Shown here piece by piece: positions 36,404-45,259 of a DNA stretch of 64,000 nt. Numbering within the stretch: the stretch's first letter is position 1; the number at the start of each line of letters is the position of its first letter. The notes beneath the pieces were generated by a model that made no database searches, was not told the DNA's origin, and saw only the letters and a list, made by a program, of their open reading frames with translations. The stretch is taken from NCBI GenBank assembly GCA_910578215.1, contig CAJTPH010000014.1, positions 23,791 to 87,790 of the forward strand, given 5' to 3'. Both the position numbers and the translations under genes were made by a program. Source of the stretch: an uncultured Acetatifactor sp. Lineage in GTDB: Bacteria > Bacillota > Clostridia > Lachnospirales > Lachnospiraceae.

Positions 36404-36904
36404 TTAATCTCTCGTTATCCCCAAGCCTTCCAGTATCTTTTCCTGCTTTCGCTCCATTACTGCCGCCGCCTGCTCCTCCATATGGTCATAGCCGCAGAGA
36501 TGAAGCATGCTGTGCGCCACCAGAAAGGCAAATTCCCGCCTGAGGCTGTGCCCATAGGCTGCCGCCTGCTCCTCCACCTTGTCCACGGATATCATGATAT
36601 CTCCCAGAATCAGTTCCCCAGTCTCCGGGTCAAAATAGTCAGCCTCGAGGTTTTCGTCTATGTCAAAGACCCCTTCCCTCTCAAAATCCACGTTAGGAAA
36701 AGAGAGTACATCCGTAGAACGGTCGATTCCTCTTGTCTCACGATTCATCTCGTGTATGCCCTCATTGTCCGTAAGTAAAACATTCACCTGCACCTCATAG
36801 GGGCACGCCTCCTCCGCCAGCACCGCCTCGCACACAAGCCGGACCGTATCCTCCTCGGAGAAGGGAAATGCCTTCTCCGTTTCATTCTCAACGTAAAAAG
36901 TCAT
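36404..36904 (-). CDS. ybeY: Endoribonuclease YbeY (rRNA maturation factor)
   Basis: This is a 166-residue zinc endoribonuclease that acts in 16S rRNA maturation and quality control. The zinc motif is AHSMLHLCGYDHMEEQ (H-x3-H-x5-H), with TDVLSFPNVDFER upstream, as in the family. The ATG at 36904 gives MTFYVENETEKAF, the usual start; a longer frame to 36991 lies in the upstream gene. It overlaps the end of the PgpH-like gene by 17 bases. The order phoH, pgpH, ybeY is as in Bacillus, but dgkA and era do not follow. Confidence 0.93.
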   Translation of the reverse strand: MTFYVENETEKAFPFSEEDTVRLVCEAVLAEEACPYEVQVNVLLTDNEGIHEMNRETRGIDRSTDVLSFPNVDFEREGVFDIDENLEADYFDPETGELILGDIMISVDKVEEQAAAYGHSLRREFAFLVAHSMLHLCGYDHMEEQAAAVMERKQEKILEGLGITRD

Positions 36905-38126
36905 AGTAAAGCTTTTCCTCCTTAAAAATCCTCTGCATGGCGCGCAGCTCCTGCACCGTAATATTACAGCCGTTAAAATCCCCGTCATCAAAAAGCTTCA
37001 GGAAAAGCATATCGATGATCCGGTCGAAATCGGCCTTATCTCCCGATTCATTCTCCAGCGCCAAGAGCACGGCGCCCAAAACCGCCTCGGAACAGACCAG
37101 AACCGCCGTCTCCTTTTTTGTAAAGCCTTTTCTGCCCTTCGTATATTCCGTAAGGATCGCCCTCACCGCAGGGGGAAACTGCTTTTCCTCCATAAGCGCC
37201 CCCAGGCCCTCCCCCACACGATGATAGTATCCCGCACACTTTAAGGCATCCGCATCCATGTCCAGCCTTCTCGCGATCCTCTCGCAAAAATAAGCCGTAT
37301 GTACGCTGTGAAGATAATCCTGCCTGTTGTGCTGCTTCATATCCACCAGCACCGGATTTCCCGTATCGTTGAGCTCCAGATATTTCTCCCTGTATTGATA
37401 TACCACCATAAAATAAAACAGCCTGAGGCAGCCCAGGAGCAAAATACCGCTCACAATCACATTTGTTACGGGAATCACAAATAATTCCAGGTCTGGCCTG
37501 GCGTCTGCCACCAATATGACGTTTGCCGTCTCACAGACCAGGAGACACAAAGCCGACAAAAACAGCGGAATCCCGATTTTGAAATCACTGCTTATATGCT
37601 GAAACAGCGCTGCGGCAAACACGCCGCTGACCATGTAGAGGGCAAAGCTTCCCACAGTGCCGCCGCTTATCATGACTGCCGTCATCAAAAGCACCGACGC
37701 CGCGGTAATCCCCGTGCTCATATTCGAGAACAGCGTCAGCATTAAAAACACCACAAGAAACGGCCACCCGCCCACCGGCAGAAAACCGCACACGCAGACC
37801 GCAAAAAGGCCTATATACAAGCAGAGCCAGAACCTTGCCACATGCTCCCTGTTATTATAATCCAGCGTGTCCCTGAGGTACTCCCTGCGCAGCTGAAACC
37901 CTGTAACCGCCAACCCAAGCAGCGTCATACAGCAGTTGCCCAGCAGCCTGTCCGACGCCTCCCCGCGAAGACGGCAAAGGACGTACACCTGTGCCGTTCC
38001 AATAAGCAGGGCGGCAAATTCCATCAGGAAATATTTCCAGCCGTACCTGCCGGTCCGGGACCTTTGAGCTTCCGTTTTTGCTTCCCTATGCTCTTTTTTA
38101 TCGGCCTGCGCGACGGGGTGCTTCAT
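36888..38126 (-). CDS. PgpH-like membrane protein with degenerate HD domain
   Basis: This 412-residue protein sits exactly where pgpH (yqfF, cyclic-di-AMP phosphodiesterase) lies between phoH and ybeY. It has about seven or eight transmembrane helices (residues about 20-235) and then an HD-like domain. The large extracellular 7TMR-HDED domain of PgpH is missing. The HD domain keeps the first histidine (HSVHTAYFCERIARRL, H273), but the HD pair reads YYHRVGEG (H302-R303) instead of HD, and other metal ligands are not evident. It may be a non-catalytic relative, or a sensor of cyclic-di-AMP. The ATG at 38126 has GGGAG five bases upstream and overlaps phoH by 29 bases. Confidence 0.7.
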   Translation of the reverse strand: MKHPVAQADKKEHREAKTEAQRSRTGRYGWKYFLMEFAALLIGTAQVYVLCRLRGEASDRLLGNCCMTLLGLAVTGFQLRREYLRDTLDYNNREHVARFWLCLYIGLFAVCVCGFLPVGGWPFLVVFLMLTLFSNMSTGITAASVLLMTAVMISGGTVGSFALYMVSGVFAAALFQHISSDFKIGIPLFLSALCLLVCETANVILVADARPDLELFVIPVTNVIVSGILLLGCLRLFYFMVVYQYREKYLELNDTGNPVLVDMKQHNRQDYLHSVHTAYFCERIARRLDMDADALKCAGYYHRVGEGLGALMEEKQFPPAVRAILTEYTKGRKGFTKKETAVLVCSEAVLGAVLLALENESGDKADFDRIIDMLFLKLFDDGDFNGCNITVQELRAMQRIFKEEKLYYDFLR

Positions 38127-39144
38127 TTTTTCTCCCATACCTCTCTCTGCTTCCGGATCTTCCGTTCCCCGCTTTTCCGGCGGCGGATTCCTTTGCCTCA
38201 TAGTCCTCGTACGCCTTGACGATCCTCTGTACCAGAGGATGGCGCACCACATCCTTGCTTGTCAGCCGGCAAAACGCAATATCCTCAATATTGCCCAAAA
38301 CTCTTGCGGCGACGTCCAGACCGGAGCTTGTCCCCGCCGGCAGGTCCTTTTGAGAGGCGTCCCCCGTGACTACCACCTTTGAGCCGAAGCCTATGCGCGT
38401 CAAAAACATTTTCATCTGCGCCGGTGTGGTATTCTGGGCCTCGTCAAGAATAATATAGGCGTTGTCCAACGTGCGCCCGCGCATATAGGCAAGCGGCGCC
38501 ACCTCTATCAAGCCCTTCTCCATATTTTTGGCGAAGCTCTCCGCCCCCATAATCTGATAGAGCGCGTCATAAAGGGGCCTTAAATAAGGGTCCACCTTAC
38601 TCTGCAGGTCTCCGGGCAGAAAGCCCAGCTTTTCTCCTGCCTCGATGGCGGGCCTTGTCAAAATAATCCTGCCCACCTCGTTGTTTTTAAAGGCCGTAAT
38701 CGCCATGGCCATCGCAAGATAGGTTTTTCCCGTTCCCGCCGGTCCCAGGCCGAACACGATCATATTCCTGCGTATCGCGTCCACATAAGCCTTCTGCCCC
38801 AGGGTCTTGGGCTTGATAGGCTTGCCGTTGACCGTATGGCAAATACAATCGGAATCTATTTCCGTTATCACATTTTCCTTTTCTTCCATACCCAATGTAA
38901 TCGCGTAATCCACGCTCTGCTCCTCAATTTCATTTCCCCGGCCGGAAAGGACGGCAAGCTGCCTCAAAACGCCCTCTGCCCTTCTCGCCATATCCTCTCT
39001 CCCGGTCACCGTCACGCTGCCGTTGCGGTTTACTATGGAGACGCCGAAGTCCTGCTCCAGCTTCTTCACATAAGCGTCCTGCATCCCAAATATCTTCCGC
39101 ATATCCTCCGCAGGCATATCAAGGTTTATCGTAATATTTTCCAT
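38098..39144 (-). CDS. phoH: PhoH-family ATPase
   Basis: This is a 348-residue PhoH-like protein. An N-terminal KH-like segment (residues about 30-75, EQDFGVSIVNRNGSVTVTG) precedes the P-loop ATPase with GPAGTGKTYLAMAMA, a Walker B in AYIILDEAQNTTPAQMK and ASQKDLPAGTSSGL. The family is thought to act on RNA together with YbeY and the ribosome. It lies in a yqfC-yqfD-phoH-pgpH-ybeY operon. The basic C-terminal tail (GNGRSGSRERYGRKNEAPRR) is probably disordered. Confidence 0.94.
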   Translation of the reverse strand: MENITINLDMPAEDMRKIFGMQDAYVKKLEQDFGVSIVNRNGSVTVTGREDMARRAEGVLRQLAVLSGRGNEIEEQSVDYAITLGMEEKENVITEIDSDCICHTVNGKPIKPKTLGQKAYVDAIRRNMIVFGLGPAGTGKTYLAMAMAITAFKNNEVGRIILTRPAIEAGEKLGFLPGDLQSKVDPYLRPLYDALYQIMGAESFAKNMEKGLIEVAPLAYMRGRTLDNAYIILDEAQNTTPAQMKMFLTRIGFGSKVVVTGDASQKDLPAGTSSGLDVAARVLGNIEDIAFCRLTSKDVVRHPLVQRIVKAYEDYEAKESAAGKAGNGRSGSRERYGRKNEAPRRAGR

Positions 39145-39192
39145 CTGTTTTCAAAGCCTTTCCAAAGCCCGGCAAGCCGGCCGCGCCGCGCT

Positions 39193-40395
39193 TCATTTGT
39201 CCATCCTCACCGTCTCCTGGCTGACGCCCACCGGCTCCTGCACCAGGAACTCCCCCTGAATTATCCAGGAGCTGCTGTCTGTATCTATTTTAACATCTTT
39301 TTCAATAATTTGTACCCCTTTTTCCTCTAAACTTGTAAGAAATGTGATTAATTTTTGTTTTAAAAGCGTTTCCGCTTCCTTTAACGTATACTCATGCTCC
39401 ACATTTTGATACTCCCTGTGTGTATAGCTGCCAAAGTAAACGGGTATGGAAAGCTTTTCCAGCACCAGCGGCCTGCTCTCCTTAATCACGCTGTCATAGA
39501 CCAGATAGGGTCTTTTATCTGCAATGCTCCACTCGCTGCCGCCCACTCTGAGATAATAATCCGTCTTATTCCTGCCGGTATATTCTTTTTTTATGTAATT
39601 GAAGGAAAGACTCTCCGAAAAGCTTCTTGTATGCTCCAAAACAATATCCGCGTCCGCGTCCACATAAAAATATTCCCTCAGTGTGGAGTCGTCGTTATAG
39701 ATGGGAACCTTGCCCTCCACAAGGACGCTTCCCTCCTCCACGGTATCTCCGATTGCGACCTTGGGCACGCCGCTCCTCACGATTATGGACACCACCGTTC
39801 CGCCATACTCCGATACAAGGTCTGTGCCTCCCGAATTGTTTTTCGTCTCCACCGTTATGGGGGCGTCATTTTCCTTGATATCGATATGCAGTCTGGTGCC
39901 TGACAGCTTTACGGACGCCCATGTAACCTGCGTGAACTCCCTGCGGATCTCCTTCTCCAGCTCCTTGATATCGAGAGCATCCCTGCGCATTCCCACCTTC
40001 ACCTGGTTATCCTCCAAAAAGCTTTGGAAGACGTCGCCTGTAATCTGATAATTCCCCTCCAGCTCTATGTCCCATATGTAAAAGGAGGACCAGATCCAGA
40101 AGGCAACCGCAATCATAAGCCCCCCCACAAACATCTTTCTCTTAAAAAGCTTGGGTATAAAAAAGGGCAGCCCATATCTTTCCAATACGGCTACCCTTGT
40201 CCCCGACTTTTTCACAATGGGCTTAAGGCTCCAAAAGCCTTTTAAATTGACATTCATATAATAGACATCGCCCTCGCGGACAATGTTCCAAAGGAGAATC
40301 CCCTTATTGCTGCATAAATTCATAAAACGCTCCGGAGAAAAGCCGCTCACCCTGATGCGCAGATAGCCCCGGATATATTTCAACAATTCAAGCAT
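39193..40395 (-). CDS. yqfD: Sporulation protein YqfD
   Basis: This 400-residue protein of the YqfD family (SpoIV-like) is made in the mother cell and needed for efficient sporulation. The N terminus GYLRIRVSGFSPERFMNLC is characteristic. One transmembrane helix lies near residue 90 (MFVGGLMIAVAFWIWSSFYI). A long extracytoplasmic region with VGMRRDALDIKELEKEIR and repeated beta segments follows. The product is 49 bases upstream of phoH and downstream of yqfC. A sigma-E promoter would be expected upstream of yqfC, but I could not identify one with confidence. Confidence 0.93.
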   Translation of the reverse strand: MLELLKYIRGYLRIRVSGFSPERFMNLCSNKGILLWNIVREGDVYYMNVNLKGFWSLKPIVKKSGTRVAVLERYGLPFFIPKLFKRKMFVGGLMIAVAFWIWSSFYIWDIELEGNYQITGDVFQSFLEDNQVKVGMRRDALDIKELEKEIRREFTQVTWASVKLSGTRLHIDIKENDAPITVETKNNSGGTDLVSEYGGTVVSIIVRSGVPKVAIGDTVEEGSVLVEGKVPIYNDDSTLREYFYVDADADIVLEHTRSFSESLSFNYIKKEYTGRNKTDYYLRVGGSEWSIADKRPYLVYDSVIKESRPLVLEKLSIPVYFGSYTHREYQNVEHEYTLKEAETLLKQKLITFLTSLEEKGVQIIEKDVKIDTDSSSWIIQGEFLVQEPVGVSQETVRMDK

Positions 40396-40418
40396 GGTCC
40401 ACTAACCTCTTTCCACGT

Positions 40419-40556
40419 TTATTCCTGCAGGCAAAATTGCCCGCCGAGCAATGAGCCAAGCCCATTGTATAGACCTGGCGCCGCGCTCAAAGCCATATGA
40501 AGGATCGCCCTGAGCATAAAGCCCGCAAAGAGCCCGGCGAATGCCACAAGGGTCAA
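40419..40556 (-). CDS. Possible 45-residue hydrophobic protein between yqfC and yqfD
   Basis: In the 230-base gap between yqfC and yqfD one frame encodes a strongly hydrophobic stretch, LTLVAFAGLFAGFML then RAILHMALSAAPGLYNG. It ends in TAA at 40419 just before yqfD. The frame is open back to the yqfC stop codon. There is no ATG; a TTG (40556) or the GTG three codons later would start it, and the ribosome site is weak. It may be a small membrane protein or a remnant. Confidence 0.3.
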   Translation of the reverse strand: MTLVAFAGLFAGFMLRAILHMALSAAPGLYNGLGSLLGGQFCLQE

Positions 40557-40625
40557 ATACCCCGCAGCCCCACTGCCCGGGGAAATCCGTATGAAAATGC
40601 CGCCTACAGCGCCTCGGAAATCCCG

Positions 40626-40910
40626 TCACCCAAGATATTTCACACAGGCAATGCAGCCGCTGATTTTCATATCCTCATTTGTATAATAATCAATGGAAAG
40701 TCCGGTTCCCTCAAAGGACACCTGACAGGTTTTCGCCTGAAGCAATATCAGTCCCTCCGTGTACTCCAGTATACCACGGTAATTTTCTATCCATGCCTCC
40801 CGGTTTCCTGTCATCGTAACCTTAAGCGCCCCCATACAGATATCCTTTGGAAGCTTCAGGGATTCCACCAGCATTTCTTTTCTTTTGCAGCGCTCATTAT
40901 TTTTCTTCAT
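40626..40910 (-). CDS. yqfC: Sporulation protein YqfC (YabP family)
   Basis: This is a 94-residue member of the YabP/YqfC family. Visible family features are LPKDICMGALKVTMTGN, REAWIENYRGILEYTEGLIL and the C-terminal SIDYYTNEDMKISGCI. YqfC is made under sigma-E in the mother cell and is encoded just before yqfD, as here. Its function is tied to spore coat or engulfment but not defined biochemically. Confidence 0.9.
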   Translation of the reverse strand: MKKNNERCKRKEMLVESLKLPKDICMGALKVTMTGNREAWIENYRGILEYTEGLILLQAKTCQVSFEGTGLSIDYYTNEDMKISGCIACVKYLG

Positions 40911-41000
40911 GCTCCATTATATTATCCAACGGCGGAAACTATGCGTTTTCTCCGCAGCAAAGCGTCCTGTCCTGCCGCAAACCGCTCCGCCCGCTGCTCC

Positions 41001-42305
41001 TCACGAGATGACCGCCTTGATAAAGGGTGTTTTCTCAGGCGCGGCGTCCGCAATGGAGCAGGCCGCAAGGAAACGCTTCTCCGCCTCCCTTGCCTTCCCC
41101 TCGTCGTTTGCGTGCAGAAACGCCAAAGGCTCCCCTGCCCGCACATAGTCTCCTGTCTTTTTCTGCAGCACCAGCCCTACGGACAGGTCTATCACACTCT
41201 CCTTGGTCTCCCTTCCGCCTCCCAGAATAAGGGAACATACTCCCACCTCATCACAGGCGATGCGGCTGACAAACCCGCTTACCGGCGCTGCGACCGGTAA
41301 GACAACGGATGCCCGGGGCAGCTTCTCGGGATGATACACGACAGAACTGTCGCCACCCTGAGCCTCCACAAAATCGGCAAGCCTGCTCAGGGCGCTTCCG
41401 TCCTTTACCGCCTCCTTCAGCAGCCCTTCCGCCTCCTCCACACTGCCCGCCCTTCCCCCGGCAAGCAGCATCTGGCTGCCAAGGGTCATGCAAAGCTTTG
41501 TAAAATCCTCGGGGCCCCTTCCATTCAGGGTGTCGATGGCCTCCCTTACCTCCAGAGCATTGCCCACCGCAAAGCCCAGAGGCTGGTCCATGTCGGAGAT
41601 GACCGCGATGGTCCTTCTCCCGGCATTTTTCCCGATCTTAACCATTTCCTCCGCAAGCGCCCGGGCGTCGTCCTCCGCCTTCATAAAGGCCCCGCTGCCG
41701 GTCTTTACGTCAAGCACGATGGCGTCCGCTCCCGCCGCAAGCTTCTTGCTCATAATAGAGCTGGCGATCAGGGACATGTTATCCACGGTTGCCGTCACGT
41801 CCCTGAGAGCATAGAGCTTTTTATCCGCAGGAGCCAGGTCCGCGGTCTGCCCCATAATGGCGATGCCGATGCGGTTTACGTTTTCGATAAACTGGCTCTT
41901 AGACAGCCCCGTTGAAAAGCCCGGAAAGCTCTCCAGCTTATCGATGGTGCCTCCGGTATGCCCCAGCCCCCTTCCGCTCATCTTTGCCACGGGAATTCCG
42001 CAGGCCGCCACCATGGGCGCCAGAGCGATGGAGGTCTTGTCCCCCACGCCTCCGGTGCTGTGCTTATCCACCTTCACCCCGCGAATGCCGGACAGATCCA
42101 GCATATCCCCGCTGTGCGCCATGGCCATGGTAAGGGCAAGGGTCTCGCCTTCTGTCATCTTCCGGAAATAAACCGCCATCATCAGCGCAGAAGCCTGGTA
42201 ATCGGGAATTTCACCTTTTGTGTAGCCCTCCACAAAAAAGTCTATCTCCTCCCCTGTAAGCTCTCCCCCGTTTCGTTTTTTCAGGATAATATCATACATC
42301 CTCAT
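41001..42305 (-). CDS. pdp: Pyrimidine-nucleoside phosphorylase
   Basis: This 434-residue enzyme splits thymidine, uridine or deoxyuridine with phosphate to the base and (deoxy)ribose-1-phosphate in nucleoside salvage. The family signature [17 protein letters not shown] is complete, with [15 protein letters not shown] and [12 protein letters not shown]. The length matches Pdp rather than the longer AMP phosphorylases. The ATG at 42305 follows GGAGG by 7 bases. It lies upstream of the yqfC block and 25 bases below a YwqG-type gene. Confidence 0.94.
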   Translation of the reverse strand: MRMYDIILKKRNGGELTGEEIDFFVEGYTKGEIPDYQASALMMAVYFRKMTEGETLALTMAMAHSGDMLDLSGIRGVKVDKHSTGGVGDKTSIALAPMVAACGIPVAKMSGRGLGHTGGTIDKLESFPGFSTGLSKSQFIENVNRIGIAIMGQTADLAPADKKLYALRDVTATVDNMSLIASSIMSKKLAAGADAIVLDVKTGSGAFMKAEDDARALAEEMVKIGKNAGRRTIAVISDMDQPLGFAVGNALEVREAIDTLNGRGPEDFTKLCMTLGSQMLLAGGRAGSVEEAEGLLKEAVKDGSALSRLADFVEAQGGDSSVVYHPEKLPRASVVLPVAAPVSGFVSRIACDEVGVCSLILGGGRETKESVIDLSVGLVLQKKTGDYVRAGEPLAFLHANDEGKAREAEKRFLAACSIADAAPEKTPFIKAVIS

Positions 42306-42329
42306 AAGGATACCTCCGATCCTGTTAAA

Positions 42330-43229
42330 TCAGCAGCAATCCCAATTGTACAGCACTCTGGAAAAGTCCTTTTTTGCCAGGTCCTCCGCCGAGATAAAGA
42401 AGTTGGCAACGCCGCTGTCGCCCCACATAATCTCCTCATCCGTATCGATCTGTAAAAGCATGGTATCGTATTTTTGATAATCAGCCTCATACTCCCGGGG
42501 ATCGGTCTGCGTAAAATATGGATACCCCCCTATACGGGAGCCGTCACAAATAATACCCTCCATCATCTCGTCGTCCTCAAAGTCCCCGTCCAGCAGTGCA
42601 TCGCTGAATTCCGGATCGTCCTCCTCCATGCTGTCCTTTTCTCCGTAAAGGGATTTTATGTTTCTGCCAAACGCCCTGTTGTACGCATCACGGGCAAAAT
42701 CGTCAAACTGATAATCCCCCATAGTGACAGACGAGGACTTCTTTTCCGAAAACTGAAGCGCAAACTCCCCCTCAAAGGGAAAATCATCGTCCTCAAATTC
42801 AGGCATATCCTCCGCCGCATAGAGCCTGCTTACATCGGAAACGATATTTTCGTGATAAATAATACGGAAGGTATTCTGGCTCACGGGGTTGTCGAAATCC
42901 AGTCCGTAAGCATCGTCTCCGTCACAGCCCACAAAAAACTGCAGTATCCCGTCCGTAGGAAAGCCCTCCATGGTAGGGATTTCTCCAAAATTAAGCTGCG
43001 CCAGGAAGCGGATGGGTTTTCCCTCCAGCTCTCCCTCCCGCACCCTGGGGTATTCCATGTCCTTGGGGAAATACGGCACCCCTCCGAATTTACTGGAAAA
43101 AACCGTTATTTCCCCATGACTCTTATCCAAAGCCTCCTGCCGGCAGGGCGTGATTTCAACCATAGGCTTATTGGGCGATATCCCTGCAAGCTCCTCCGTA
43201 AATTTTTTCATTTTTTCTGTGATGTCCAT
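42330..43229 (-). CDS. YwqG-family protein (DUF1963)
   Basis: This 299-residue cytoplasmic protein belongs to the YwqG/DUF1963 family of unknown function. Characteristic segments are SKFGGVPYFPKDMEYPR, RFLAQLNFGEIPTMEGFPTD then ILQFFVGCDGDD, and near the C terminus RIGGYPYFTQTDPRE and LLQIDTDEEIMWGDSGVANF, FISAEDL. The ATG follows GGAGGTACACATT. It lies between pdp and the GH18 gene on the same strand. Confidence 0.88.
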   Translation of the reverse strand: MDITEKMKKFTEELAGISPNKPMVEITPCRQEALDKSHGEITVFSSKFGGVPYFPKDMEYPRVREGELEGKPIRFLAQLNFGEIPTMEGFPTDGILQFFVGCDGDDAYGLDFDNPVSQNTFRIIYHENIVSDVSRLYAAEDMPEFEDDDFPFEGEFALQFSEKKSSSVTMGDYQFDDFARDAYNRAFGRNIKSLYGEKDSMEEDDPEFSDALLDGDFEDDEMMEGIICDGSRIGGYPYFTQTDPREYEADYQKYDTMLLQIDTDEEIMWGDSGVANFFISAEDLAKKDFSRVLYNWDCC

Positions 43230-43251
43230 AATGTGTACCTCCGTATGATTT

Positions 43252-44391
43252 TTATTTTATAATATAAAACTGGCTTTGAAGAAGCAGCCAGTTCGCCCGA
43301 AACCACTCCATAATCTGCCAGTAGCCGCAGCCTCTCAGGTCATACTCCTTAATCAGGTCAAACTTCGCCTGCATGCTCCTCACATCCTCAAACCAAACCT
43401 CATGCTCTGTTCCATCCTCCGATGTATAGTTGAAATAGGGGCTCTCCGCCAGCTGGTCAAAGCGGATCTCCGCGCCCTGCGCCACCGCTATGCGTACCGC
43501 CTGTATATTTCCGATGGTTGCCGCCTTGGTAACTCCGCGCTCATATGGCAGCGGCCAGTCATAGCCGTAATTGGGTATTCCCAGATCGATCTTTTCCGCA
43601 GGAATTTCCGTCAGCGCGTATTCCACCACCCGCCTTACCTGATTGATGGGCGCCACCGCCATGGGCGGCCCGTAGGTATAGCCCCATTCATAGGTCATAA
43701 GCAGCACATGGTCTGCCGCCTCCCCCAACGCCCTGTAATCCTTTCCCTCATACAGCAGCCCCCTCTGGTCCGGGCTGGTCTTGGGCGCCAGAGCCACGGA
43801 GGTGTGATAGCCGTTGGCGCGCATGGTTTCCGCCACCTGCCACACAAACCCGGTAAAGGCATCCCTGTCCTGCGCCAGAATGTACTCAAAATCAATGTCC
43901 ACCCCCTGATAGCCCTTTCGGTTCATGACAGTCAGAAGATTCTGAATCAGATTATCCGTGTACTCCCGGCTGTTCACCACAGAGTTGATTAATCGGTTGT
44001 TAAAATTTCCGTCCGGTCCAAAGGGCGTCAGGGTCAGAATGGGCTGAGTGCCAAAACGCAGCGCCTCCGCTATCATCCATTCGTCATCCCCGTAAACGGG
44101 CGGAATAAGCTCCCCCTGCCCCGTAAAGCCATAGGAAAAAATGGGCAGCTCAGACAAAAAGGGAAGCGTCTGCTCCAGCACCCAGGGGCTGATAAAGGGA
44201 TAGGCATACCCGCTGACGGAAATTGCCTTCTGCGGGTTTCTGACGTAACGGTTGATCAAAAGAGCCTGCCCTACGGCAAGCTCATACGGATATATCAGCT
44301 GATTATCAAAAATAATCTGCTCAGCATCCACATCCAAAGCAGCCGCAATGCTGTCCACGCTGTCCCCCGGTCTCACCACATAAATTTCCAT
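43252..44391 (-). CDS. LysM-GH18 protein (SleL/YaaH-like cortex hydrolase)
   Basis: This 379-residue protein has an N-terminal LysM peptidoglycan-binding domain (MEIYVVRPGDSVDSIAAAL through GQALLIN) and a GH18 barrel. The catalytic DxxDxE motif is in YQGVDIDFEYILAQD. The end GCGYWQIMEWFRANWLLL is typical. Only one LysM is present, against two in Bacillus YaaH/SleL. Relatives are spore N-acetylglucosaminidases that degrade cortex fragments during germination. No classical signal peptide is visible, as in SleL, which is placed on the spore from the mother cell. The ATG at 44391 has TGGAG six bases upstream. Confidence 0.86.
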   Translation of the reverse strand: MEIYVVRPGDSVDSIAAALDVDAEQIIFDNQLIYPYELAVGQALLINRYVRNPQKAISVSGYAYPFISPWVLEQTLPFLSELPIFSYGFTGQGELIPPVYGDDEWMIAEALRFGTQPILTLTPFGPDGNFNNRLINSVVNSREYTDNLIQNLLTVMNRKGYQGVDIDFEYILAQDRDAFTGFVWQVAETMRANGYHTSVALAPKTSPDQRGLLYEGKDYRALGEAADHVLLMTYEWGYTYGPPMAVAPINQVRRVVEYALTEIPAEKIDLGIPNYGYDWPLPYERGVTKAATIGNIQAVRIAVAQGAEIRFDQLAESPYFNYTSEDGTEHEVWFEDVRSMQAKFDLIKEYDLRGCGYWQIMEWFRANWLLLQSQFYIIK

Positions 44392-44519
44392 GAAATACTC
44401 CACATCACACCGTATTTACAATATCCTATGCGGCTTTCAATCCAACAGTTCAGCGCCGGACCGTTTTATTCCCGCAGGCAGCGCAGAATACCTGCAAATG
44501 ACGCAAGGGCCAACTCCCC

Positions 44520-45155
44520 CTATACCCCTGTCCTCTTACACACCTCCCACAGGCAGCACCTGTCGCAGAACGGCTTGGTCCTTGCCGTGCAGACCGCCCT
44601 GCCGTGATCCACAAGCCTGTGACAGAAATCGCTTCCCTCCTTGGGAGGAATTATTTTCCAAAGCTCCTTTTCCACCTTTGCGGGCTCCTTGATGCCGTCC
44701 ACAAGCCCCATCCGGTTCACAAGGCGGATGCAGTGGGTATCCGTAACGATGGCCGGCTTCCCGAACACATCCCCCATGATGAGATTTGCACTTTTCCTCC
44801 CGACCCCAGGCAGCGCCAGAAGCCTGTCAAAATCGTCGGGAACCTTCCCGCCGTATACGTCCCGCAGCTGCTTCATACAGGCACTGATGTCCCGCGCCTT
44901 ACTGTTTCCCAGCCCGCAGGGACGCACGATCTCCTCTATCTGCTCCACCGGCGCCTCCGCCAAAGCATCCACATCCGGAAATTTCTGATACAGCTTCTCC
45001 ACCACCACATTGACTCTGGCATCCGTACACTGTGCCGCAAGCCGCACGCTTACCAGCAGCTTCCAGGCCTGGTCATAGTCGAGGGTGCAGCCCGAATCCG
45101 GATATTCTTTTTTGAGCCTTTCTATTATTTCCAACGCGCGCTGTTTCTTTGTCAT
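44520..45155 (-). CDS. nth: Endonuclease III
   Basis: This 211-residue bifunctional DNA glycosylase/AP lyase repairs oxidised pyrimidines. The helix-hairpin-helix reads LPGVGRKSANLIMGDVFG, with the catalytic Lys in it, and the catalytic Asp follows in IVTDTHCIRLVNRMG. The 4Fe-4S cluster cysteines are in CTARTKPFCDRCCLWEVC. The ATG has AAAGGTGG six bases upstream. Confidence 0.95.
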   Translation of the reverse strand: MTKKQRALEIIERLKKEYPDSGCTLDYDQAWKLLVSVRLAAQCTDARVNVVVEKLYQKFPDVDALAEAPVEQIEEIVRPCGLGNSKARDISACMKQLRDVYGGKVPDDFDRLLALPGVGRKSANLIMGDVFGKPAIVTDTHCIRLVNRMGLVDGIKEPAKVEKELWKIIPPKEGSDFCHRLVDHGRAVCTARTKPFCDRCCLWEVCKRTGV

Positions 45156-45259
45156 CTGTACCCACCTTTTTATCGTTGTTAAATCCCGTCTCCATAAGGC
45201 TGAAACCCATACCCCTATGAATGACAGTATACGTCAAATATCATACCTCTGAGCCGCCC

